Below, one piece after another: positions 44,926 to 54,622 of a DNA stretch of 64,000 bases (within the stretch, counting starts at the first letter, position 1; each line of letters starts with the position of its first letter). The stretch lies in NCBI RefSeq assembly GCF_958298935.1, contig NC_084927.1, positions 23,138,001 to 23,202,000 of the forward strand, in the 5' to 3' direction. A program made the position numbers and the translations under genes. Origin of the DNA: Phragmites australis (lineage: Eukaryota; Streptophyta; Magnoliopsida; Poales; Poaceae). The notes below the pieces were generated by a model. The model was not told where the DNA came from and did not search any database. It saw nothing but the letters and a program-made list of their open reading frames with translations.

Positions 44926-47900
44926 ATGAAAGGGATATTTTGGAATAGCAGTGGTCTAGGAGACTTGGCTAAACATAATTTCATTTCCAACACGGTAAAA
45001 GAACAACAATTAGATTTTCTTGCCATCATGGAATCGGGCAGAAGTACTTTTCATCCTTCAACTCTTAGACACTTATGTGATGGTCTAGAGTACTTATGGC
45101 ATAGTATGGCACCAAGAGGGCATTCAAGTGGCATGCCTATTGGGGTAAATGCGGCGGTGTTTCATATTGGCTCTATTGTTGAAGGGGATTTTTATACAAA
45201 ATTCCTATTAAACAACAAGGAGGATGGTTTTACTTGGGCATTATATGCGGTGTATGGACCGGCCCAAGATGAGTGCAAGTCTGAATTTCTGACGGAGTTA
45301 GCTCATGTCTGTAGCATTGAAACCAACCCAATATTGATTGAGGGGGGGGGGGGATTTCAACATTTTGAGATGCTTGGAGGACAAAACAATGACAACTTCG
45401 ATCCCCGATCGCCTCGCTTGTTCAATGCGGTCATAGATACATTGGATCTGCAAGAGATTGAGCTTCAAGGTTGCCAGTATACATGGGCAAATGACCTAGA
45501 CCCTCCAACGTATGAGAAACTGAATAGAGTCCTTATGAGCACAGAATGAGAAGCTAAATACCCGAGTGTCATGATGCAAGCCCTAAATAGGGGAAGATCA
45601 GATCATACCTGTTTGTTGCTTAATACGGGAGCAGTTTTTCACTATGGAAAACAGCCTTTGTTCAAATTTGAGCTTGGCTGGTTGATTCGTGATGGGTTCT
45701 ATGAGATGGTTACTGACATATGGCAAAAAGAGCAGCGGGGATCTAATGCTATTGAAAGATGGCAAAATAAAATTAGAACCTTGCAACAATACTTGAGGGG
45801 CTGGGCCAAACATACATCTAGCACCCTTAAAAAGGAAAAGAAACAACTCAATGTGAAGGTGGATGAGTTGGATAAAAAAGCTGAAACGACCCCTTCAACA
45901 CCTCATGAAGTGGCCCTGAAGCATTACCTCAATGACAAGGTTGCGAATTTGTTACGAGAAGAAGAGCTCAAATGGTATCAACGAGCTAAAGTCAAAGATC
46001 TTATTGAGAGCGATAGCAATACAAAATACTTCCTGCTGGTGGCTAGTGGTAAACATCGAAAACAAAAGATATACAAATTAGAGCAAGAGGAAGGTACCTT
46101 GATTGGGGAGGCTGACCTTAAGCGGTATATCACAAAATACTACAAAGGTTTATTTGGAAAGCCCAAAAATAATAATTTCTCAATGGATGAAACTATTCTA
46201 ACCGATATTCCACAGGTTAGCAAAGGTGAAAATGAGATTCTAATTGCACCTTTTAATGAAAAGGAGGTGTTGCATGCCATTTCTCAAATGGAGCATAATA
46301 AAGCTCCCAGTCCAGACGGCTTTCCAGCTGAATTTTACCAAGTTTTCTGGGAAGTGATTAAAAGGGACCTCATGGATCTCTTGGTTGATTTCCACCAAGG
46401 GAGACTATCCATTTTTAGTCTCAACATTGGTGTCATCACACTAATTCCTAAAAAGTGCAATGCACACAAAATTCAGGAGTACCGCCCTATTTGCTTACTT
46501 AATGTCAGCTTCAATTTTTTTTACCAAGGTGGCAACCAATAGAATTGGGGCTGTTGTTGAAAAGGTGGTACGTCCGACCCAAACGGCTTTCATGCCTGGT
46601 CATAATATAATGGAAGGAGTTATTATTCTCCACGAGACCATACATGAGCTGCATAGAAAAAAGCTAAACAAGGTGATCTTGAAAATTTATTTTGAAAAAG
46701 CTTATGACAAGGTTAAATGGTCCTTCTGGCAACAGGCATTGAGAATGAAAGGATTCTCGCCACAATGGTGTCAGTGGATTCAAGGTTTTGTATCTGGGGC
46801 CCATGTTGGCATAAAAGTCAATGTGAGATCGGCCCTTATTTCTAGACACAAAAAGGTCTCAGACAAGGAGACCCTCTCTCGCCCATATTGTTCAATATTA
46901 TTGCAGATATGTTAGCAATATTGATATCAAGGGATAAGAATGATGGACAGATTGCGGAAGTTGTTCCACATTTGGTGGAGGATGGTCTGTCAATCCTGCA
47001 ATATGCAGATGACACTATAATATTCTTAGACCATAATTTGGAGCAAGCAAAATTTATGAAACTACTTCTTTGTGTCTTTGAACAACTTTCCGGATTGAAA
47101 ATTATCTTTCACAAAAGTGAACTTTTATATTACAGTAATGCTAAAGAATGTGAAGATCAATATGCACAGTTATTTGGGTGTGACGTTGGTACTTCGCCAT
47201 TCAAATACCTAGGCATACACATGAGCCATAGGAAACTACGAAATAGTGATTGTAAAAGGGTGGAAGAGTGCTTTGAGAAAAAATTGAGCAGCTAGAAAGG
47301 AAAGCTTATGTCTGCAGGGGGCCGATTACTGCTCATCAACTCTGTATTAATCAGCCTCCCAGTGTTCATGATGTCATTCTTCAAAATTCCCCGAGGTGTT
47401 GTGAAGAGACTCGATTATATACGGTCGAGGTTCTTTTGGCAAGGCGATAATCATAAAAAGAAATGCAGACTTTCTAGATCGGATATTCTCTGCCAGCCCT
47501 GTGATCAAGGAGGATTAGGCATTACTAATCTCATGATAAAAAACATTTGCCTCCTTAGTAAGTGGCTTTTTAAATTACTAAATGAGGATGGGGGTCCGGC
47601 AACGACTACTAAGGAATAAGTACCTTGGTACAAAAGCACTTACCCAAGTAGAAGGAAAGCCAGGAAATTCGCATTTCTGGTCTGGGTTGATGAAAGTTAA
47701 GGGGGAATTTCTTAAATGGGGTTCATTCCAAATATAGGATGGAACTCAAAAAAGATTCTGGAAAGACACGTGGTTGGGAACAAAGCCTCTTTGTGACCAA
47801 TTCCCCTCTCTTTACAATATAGTAAGGAGAAAGCAAGACACGGTAGCAGAGGTAATGAGATCAATACCACTAAATATTTCTTTCCGTAGACCTATTATTA

Positions 47901-47966
47901 GCGACAGATTAATCGCCTGGTAGAGGTTAGTATCTAAATTAATACATGTTGACATAACAAACGAAG
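44926..47966 (+). pseudogene. ORF2 of the LINE: endonuclease and reverse transcriptase (broken)
   Basis: The start MKGIFWNSSGLGDLAK at 44926 is the usual start of plant L1 ORF2. The apurinic-like endonuclease runs to about 45560, with LYAVYGPAQDE and FNAVIDTLDLQEIELQG; its GDFN motif is destroyed at a run of 12 G (45342-45353). A linker with GRSDHTCLLL follows. Reverse transcriptase has HNKAPSPDGFPAEFYQ (46297), LIPKKCNAHKIQEYRPICLLNV (frameshift near 46505), LKIYFEKAYDKVKW (46678; the catalytic Asp is Tyr) and LQYADDTIIF (46999; YADD intact). Then KYLGIHMSHRKL and FKIPRGVVKRLDYIRSRFFW. The 3' part lies beyond CACTA-4 at 58334. Confidence 0.85.
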
Positions 47967-47984
47967 TAGCACTACTACAAAAAA

Positions 47985-48166
47985 AACCCTTCACTGTCGG
48001 CTCCAAACCCCCTTCACTGCCGGTTTTGGAGTCGGCAGTGGGCAACAGACAGTGATAGTAGAGGACTATCACTGCCGGCTCGATGGATCGGCATTGAAGG
48101 GGGTTATCACTGTCAGCTGAAGGATTCAACCGGCAGTGATACCCAAGGCATCACTACCGGCTGTAT
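47985..48166 (-). repeat. 3' subterminal repeats of CACTA-4
   Basis: TCACTGCCGG and CCGGCAGTGA cores in both orientations, aligning by eye with 12745-12960 of CACTA-2 (shared GTGGGCAAC and GACTATCACTGCCGGCTCG). Confidence 0.82.
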
Positions 48167-48494
48167 TGTCACACCCGGTTTTCAAAAGAACAAAACAGAT
48201 ATATTCACATGTATGCCAGGATCAAGTTTTCATACATGCAGTGACTTCATAAGTGATAACATAACTGTGTCATTAAATACCGATAATATTCCTTACAAAA
48301 GGACCTGCAGGTCTAAAAGAAAACACTAAGATAGCTTCTAGCGGTAGTAGGACTTCCATCCATCCACAGGCGTTGTTCGGGGGAGCGCCAGCCTATGACA
48401 TGGTCTTCAGAGCGACGTCTTCCTTCACCTAGAACTCGGCACCATCGTCCAGAAGGTCTTCGAAAACTTCACCTTCTGAGCAGCATCCTGAACA
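48167..48494 (-). repeat. LTR fragment, related to the solo LTR at 54623
   Basis: It starts TGTCACACCCGGTTTT at 48167, like 54623. Further on it shares CCACAGGC, ATCGTC, AGTCTTC-like and ACTTCACCTTCTGAGCAGCAT with 54840-54930. It stops near 48490, where CACTA-2-type intron sequence begins. It is thus the first 330 bases of a longer LTR. Confidence 0.68.
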
Positions 48495-48495
48495 A

Positions 48496-48600
48496 TTTTC
48501 TTTTAGGTTGGGCTAAAAGAAAACTCTTGAGGTCAACCTCAGATAGGGCGTCCAGCTCATCTTGAGAGAAGCTGCTCTCTGAACTAGTAGGACTAAAGAA
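48496..48600. repeat. Right half of the CACTA-2-type foldback
   Basis: TTTTCTTTTAGGTTGGG and the following 90 bases match the loop and right arm at 16676-16785. Most of the left arm is missing; the inner ten bases still pair (TTTTCTTTTA/TAAAAGAAAA). Confidence 0.78.
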
Positions 48601-49429
48601 TCGGTACTAAAGTCTTAGAAGTAATAAAGAAATATGGCCTCAAGCCATATCATCATCGCCACTATTTTATTGCATTTCAAAAGAAATGTTTGCTTCTCCG
48701 TAGAGAGCATTTACCCGAAAGCAGTGTATAACAACTCAATATTAATGTAAAATCTAGAAACCTAGCAGCATTTGCATCAGATTATGGAGATAATTATCTC
48801 CTTTCATCATTTGCTCATCTAACAACGAACTGAGGTTGACCTAAACAGTTTTCTCATCATTTGCCATAATTATCTCCTTTCATTATCTCCTATCTGAGGT
48901 TGACCTAAACAGTTTTCTTTTAGGCTAAAAGAAAACTGTTTAGGTCAACCTCAGATACCTAGCAGCATTTGCATCAGATTATGGAGATAATTATCTCCTT
49001 TCATCATTTGCTCATCTAACAATATCAATTTACATTGCCATCTAACAGTAGGATCATAATCGCCCTTATACATGGCCCAAAGTTCTCAGTTAACAATATC
49101 ATTTATATTGCCATAAGATTGATTCTATTAAACACATGAACTCTCTTTACAACTAAATAAACCAATCTCTCTGTCCACCTGGCAATATCACAACATCAAC
49201 AACAAACCATTTCATAGCACATCAACAAACTTGAAAATAAGAAAGATGATTCAGTTACCCCAACAATCACCACTGGAACCCCCTCTCCTCTCCTCCTCTA
49301 ATCCAACATTCCAAGCTAATTTGGTCCTCATGATTAAACAGTTACCCTAACAATCCTCAAATCCAACATTCCTCTAATCCAACCTGCAATCCAACATTCC
49401 TCTAATCCAACCTGCAATCCAACATTCCT
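48601..49429 (-). other. Remnant of the TNPA intron in CACTA-4
   Basis: AT-rich, no gene. ATCATCATCGCCACTAT at 48649 is shared with CACTA-2 (16845). CAATCCAACATTCCTCTAATC-like words repeat three times near 49360-49435 (core CCAACATTCC). Confidence 0.45.
48761..49022. repeat. Perfect 32-bp hairpin between two 66-bp direct repeats
   Basis: 48891-48922 and 48926-48957 are perfect inverted copies with loop GGC. The block ACCTAGCAGCATTTGCATCA and about 46 following bases occurs at about 48761 and again from 48957. Between the copies lies further partially repeated sequence (CTGAGGTTGACCTAAACAG twice). It is in the intron region of CACTA-4. Confidence 0.85.
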
Positions 49430-49642
49430 CTAATCGTTACCTGCAAGACGGCAAGGTCTAGGCGGCAGGGTGCGCAGGCTGGGCGTCGTGGAGGACAGCA
49501 ATGACGCCGGGCAGGAGGACGGCGACGGTGGCAGGGAGGAGGACGATGGCATCGAGGAGGACACGGACAGTGGGCACGGACTCGTGGACCTGCAGCGGTG
49601 TGGGCTCCTCGGCGTCGGGAGGCGTTTCGGCGGACGGCACAA
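49430..49642 (-). other. GC-rich leader exon of CACTA-4 (putative)
   Basis: On the minus strand an S/P-rich reading (SPHRCRSTSPCPLSV) lies directly downstream of the internal repeats and of a TATAAATA (about 49673-49680), as in CACTA-2. Because TNPA is deleted, it now leads into nothing. Confidence 0.4.
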
Positions 49643-49679
49643 GGAAGTGTAAAAGGGTGCAGGGCATCGAGCTATTTAT

Positions 49680-50300
49680 AGGGAGGATTTTCACTACCGG
49701 CTCAATATGACCACCTGCAGTGAAATGGTACCTTCACTACCGGCTCACTAGGACAACCGGCAGTGAAAATACTTTCAGTGCTGGCTCAATAAGTGCACCA
49801 CGGCAGTGAAAATAGTTTCACTGTCGGCCCAATATGTCCACTGGGAGTGAAACCCCTTTCACTGCTGGTACCGCGGGGTGCAAAAAATTTATTTTAGCTT
49901 CGCGCGCGAGCAGAGACTAGAACCCAAGTCCTACACCAAGTAAGACTGAACAAACCGCTGCGCTACTCAGGTGATTTTGATAGAGTTTGTACTATCTATA
50001 GATATTAATAATATGTTGACCTAAAATTGTAATACATATTTATTTAAATTTGAACTTGCTATATAGCAAAATTACATTTTGTATATACCTAAATTTTCTG
50101 GTTAAATTTTCTAATTCAATTTAAAATTAAAATAAATATGTTCGTACCTAAGTTTCTATATTGGGGCTTGCTAATTAATTAAAAAATATACTTAGAGCTT
50201 CACTGCCAGCTCAATAGGACTACCGGCAGTGAAACTACTTTCACTGCCGGCCCAAAAAATCCACTAGCAGTGAAAGTGGTTTCACTGCTAGTACCGCGGG
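49680..50300 (-). repeat. Internal subterminal repeats of CACTA-4, in two copies
   Basis: CACTGCCGGCTCAATA-type repeats at 49690-49872 and again at 50197-50293, each ending CACTGCTRGTACCGCGGGG. The two are part of a tandem duplication with a period of 423 bp (CCGCGGGG at 49871 and 50294) that includes the adjoining tRNA-like module and AT-rich sequence. CACTA-2 has one copy only. Confidence 0.82.
49913..49968 (-). other. tRNA-like module, copy 1 of CACTA-4
   Basis: The minus strand has A-box TAGCGCAGCGG and B-box GGTTCTAGTCT (two mismatches to the consensus). A five-base stem around CTTGGTG can be drawn at the anticodon position. It is the more degraded copy. Confidence 0.5.
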
Positions 50301-50335
50301 GTGCAAAAAATTTGTTTTAGCTTCGCGCGCGTGCA

Positions 50336-50390
50336 GAGACTCGAACCCAAGTCCTACACCAAGTAGACCGAACAAACCGCTGCGCTACTC
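50336..50390 (-). other. tRNA-like module, copy 2 of CACTA-4
   Basis: The minus strand has A-box TAGCGCAGCGG and B-box GGTTCGAGTCT, as in CACTA-2 (18884-18938). Confidence 0.55.
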
Positions 50391-50640
50391 AAGTGATTTC
50401 GATTGAGTTTGTACTATCTATATTTATTAATATTAAGTTGACCTAGCAGACTATATATTTATTTAAACTTGAACTTGCTATATACCAAAATTAATTTTTG
50501 TATATACCTAAAATCAAAAATCAATATGGTCAATAATAAATATAGCTTCCACCATACACTACAAATTGAAGCTTCCATAACAAAAGTGAGGTATAATTGC
50601 ATCTAAAACAAATTCATACATAGTAATTAATACAATTTAG

Positions 50641-53600
50641 CTACTTTGTCTTAACGATTCGCCCTTCATTATGATCACGACGTACATAGAGAGGTTCGTC
50701 GGTGTCTTCCATTGGACCTAGGTCGACGTCCTCTCCGAAAGGAGGTAGCGCATCGAATTGATTGTATTCTTTCTCGTCAACAACATTCTCCACTCCGACA
50801 ATGCTTCTTTTTCCTTGAAGAACCATGTGGTGCTCCTCCTTGTTAGCCGGGTCCGGGTCCTTAACATAGAAGATCCGCATAACATCATTCGCAAGTACAA
50901 ATGGTTCTTCTCTGTATCCAATGAGTTTTTGATCCACTGTAATCATACCGTACTTGTCGATCTTCACACCCCCTGGGAGTCTGACCCATTAGCACCGGAA
51001 AAGAGGAACCTTTAACACTCCATAGTCAAGCTCCCAGATCTCCTCTATGAATCCGAAATAGGTCTCCCTATTTCCATTGCAGTCATAGGCATCTATACGG
51101 ACATCGCTATTTTCATTGGAGCTCTTATTATCTTGAGCTCTCGTATAAAATGTATAGCCATTCATGTCATATCCTTGGAATGTGAGGATTGTACTAGACG
51201 GTCTGTGAGCCAACACATTCAATTGAGCACACTCTATCGACTTATCCATCACATGTCTGCGTAACCAAGCACCAAAATGATCTTTGTGCTCTCGCGCGAT
51301 CCAAACATCGGACTTCCCTGGGTTTCTGGTGCGTAGCATCTTCTGGTGTTCTTCGACATACGGGTCCACTACAACTGATTGTTGCAAAACTGCAAAATGT
51401 GCTTGCATGAATGAAACAAGGTTGTTAGTGCGGAATGCGTTTGCACCTATCATCCCTTTCCCCTATAGCCTCCCCTCATGGTGAGATACAGGCACACCAA
51501 TCGATTTGAGATTCATGTAGTCGACGCAGAAATCAATGACCTCCTCGGTTCCCCAGCCCTCGGCCATGTAGCCTTCCGGCCGATTTCAGTTATGAACATA
51601 TTTCTTAAGAACTCCCATGAACCTCTCGAAAGGGTACATCTGATGTAGAAACACGGGGCCAAGAATCTGTATCTCTTTCACAATGTGAACAATGAGATGC
51701 ACCATGATATCAAAAAATAATGGAGGGAACAACGCCTCAAGCTGGGATAGAGTCTCGACCATGTCTTCCTGTAGCTTATCTAGTTTGGTCGGATTGATGA
51801 CCTTCTGTGATATCACGTTGAAGAATGAACACAGCTTTATGATTGGGTTTCAGACCTTCGACGGCAGAATACCTCTAGTTGCAATTGGAAGCATCTGTAT
51901 CATCATCACATAACAATCATGAGACTTCATGCCAGTTAATTTCAAGTCTTTCATGTTTACTAGTCTCTTTATGTTGGCGGAGTAACCGGATGGAACTTTG
52001 ATTCCATGCAAGCACTTGCACATTGCAATTTTCTCCGCCTTGCTCAGATTGTAGCTCACGGGGCCAAGATATTTGTTGCCTTCTTCCATCTCTTCGGGAT
52101 GTAGATCATGTCTGAGTTTCAAACATTTCAGGTCATTCCGTGCTTGGAGTGTATCCTTTGTTTTGCCAGGTATGTCTAGTAATGTACCAATCAAGCTATC
52201 ACACAAGTTCTTCTCAATGTGCATGACATTGATTGCGTGTTGAATCACCAAATCCAGCCAATATGCTAAGTCATAAAAGATAGATTTCTTTTTGAACATA
52301 GGAGCTCCAAGATTAGATTTCGGAACCAGTGTACTCCCGCGTCCCTTTCCAAGGATAACCTTAAGTTCCTTTACCATCTCATAAACCTGTCTCCCAGTGC
52401 GATGCTTAGGAGGTGATAGGTCTCAACTTTCCAATCAAAAGCTCTCCTATTGTTGCGGTACGGGTGATCCTTGCGAAGAAATTTACGATGACCTAGGTAC
52501 ACCATTTTTCAGCGGTTCTTCAGCCATAAGTTCTCTGTTTCATCAAAGCAATGCACGCATGCACAAAAGCCTTTGACAGTCTGGCCCGATAGGTTGCCAA
52601 GGGCTGGCCAATCTTGGATTGTTAAGAACAGCATTGCGCATAGGGTGAAGTTCTCTCGTTTGTATGCATCCCATACCTGCACACCATCGTTCCACAGTAT
52701 TACAAGATCTTCCATTAATGGTTTCAGGTAGACATCGATATCATTGCCTGGTTGCCTCGACCCTGGTATCAGCACTAGCATCATAATGTACTTCCGCTTC
52801 ACACACAACCAAGGAGGAAGGTTGTAGATACATAGAGTCACAGGCCAAGTGCTATGACTTCTACTCATGTTGCCGAATAGATTCATCCCATCCGTACTCA
52901 ACCCACATATTATATTCCTCACATCTTTTGCAAAGGGCTTCTTGTATTTCCTATCGATGTTTCTCCACTGCATAGAATCAACCGGGTGTCTCATCATTCC
53001 ATCATCCTTGCGCTCATCGGTGTGCCATCGCATCAATTCGGCATGCCTTTTGTTCGCAAATAAACGCTCCAAACTGGGGACTATAGGAAAATACCACATC
53101 ACCTTCATGGAACATCTTTTCTTCTTTCCTTCACCATCGACATCATCACCGTCACGCTTGTATCGTGCTGCACCACAGACGAGACAAGCTTGCATGTCTG
53201 CATGCTCTCTGCGATACAACATGCAATCGTTTGGACATGCATGTATTTTCTGTACTTCCAACCCCAATGGGCACACAACCTGCTTGGTCTGGTACGTGTT
53301 TTCTGGCAGCACATTTTCTTTTGGAAGAAATTTCTTCAAGAGCAGTAACAACTCTGTGAAGCTTGTATCAGACCACCTGTTGCTTGCCTTCAATTGCAGC
53401 AGTGAAAGCACAGTACGCAACTTTGTGTGCTCCTTCTCGCAGCCCAGGAACAACAGTGTTTTAAAGTCCTCTAACATACGCTGGGACTTTTGAAACTCTC
53501 TTTCATTGGTGAAATTCCCCTCCCCATCGCGCAACAGCTGCTCCAAATCATCAACGTCGGCGTCGGCCAACATCTCCTCTAGATCATTATCGGCCTATGT

Positions 53601-54083
53601 ATCTCCAGCAGGCAGCATATCGGTGCACATGTCTTTGTCTTCTCTTTCAATGTATTGCCCTTCCTGTACGATCTCAGCTTCACCGTACTCGGTCCAACGG
53701 GTATAGTCAGGCATAAAGCCCCTTGGCATCAAGTGGGAATGTATCTACTGGGTGGTGGAGAACTGCTTCTTGTTCTCGCAATTGACGCTTGGACATCACA
53801 TATATTGAGACTATGTATTTGACTTATGCGTCGCGGCTTGTAACAGGAAACAATCCACATCGTTCTTGTACTCTGCGCTCACATGGCTCGCATCGTACAT
53901 CCATCTTCTGTCCATCTACAATTATATCATTATTGTAAATGCAAATTTATAACATCTAGAACATTTTGCGATCACCAACAAATAAATTATCTCGTCATCT
54001 CCTACCGGCAATTGGCCCAGGTTGGAGGAGCCGCCTTCTGCATGCTTTCGTGTCTGCTTCCGATGAGTATTTGTTGGTGCCAT
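50641..54083 (-). pseudogene. TNP2-type transposase of CACTA-4 (broken; best preserved copy)
   Basis: Exon 1 starts ATG at 54083 (MAPTNTHRKQTRKHAEGG). Its splice donor reads AT (53990-53989) where CACTA-2 has GT. Exon 2 starts MDRRWMYDASH at 53915. The longest open part, 53573-52509, covers the acidic linker and most of Transposase_21 (LEVQKIHACPNDCMLYRRE, ICGLSTDGMNLFG, LCIYNLPPWLCVKRKY). Then NVMHIEKNLCDSLIGTLLDI (about 52220), a DUF4218-like part with SHDCYVMMIQMLP (51930) and FFDIMVHLIVHIV, and a DUF4216-like tail (51453-50641; KIDKYGMITVDQKLIGY, LYVRRDHNEGRIVKTK). Stops include the TAG at 53745-53747 shared with CACTA-2 and a TAG near 53597. Catalytic acidic residues were not assigned. 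Confidence 0.86.
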
Positions 54084-54622
54084 CCCTAGAAATTTTCTTT
54101 ATTATTCAACACCTTATCTATGACTCATTAAGGAAACATGAAAAATAAATACGCTCATACATAAATATCATTGTATCTTGCTACATACCTAAATATCATG
54201 GTGAAATTTTCTAATTCATTAAAAATCAAAATAAATACGCTTATACCTAAATTTTCCATATTGGGAACATGCTAATTAATTAAAATAGAAAAAAATATAA
54301 TTGGAGCTTTCTACATACCTAAATATCATGGCTAATTTTTCTAATTCACTAAAAATCAACCATAAATACGCTCATACCTAAAGTTTCTATATTGGAGCTT
54401 GCTAATTAATTAAAATATAAAAAATATAATTGGAGTTTCCTATATACCTTAATATCATAGCTAAATTTTCTAATTCATTAAAAACCAATAATAAATATGC
54501 TCATACATATAGCTAATGTAAATCAATTATAAAGACACTTTCCACTATAATTGAAGCTTCCATATCATAAATGAGGTATAATTGCATCTACATTGTCTCA
54601 AAACATCATGGCCATAGGTTCA
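54084..54622 (-). other. 5' upstream region of CACTA-4 TNP2
   Basis: AT-rich with four drifting copies of a unit containing ACATACCTAAATATCATGG and AAAATYAATAAATACGCTCATACC-type words (54170-54500). CACTA-2 has the same kind of array at 22980-23240. No gene. Confidence 0.45.
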
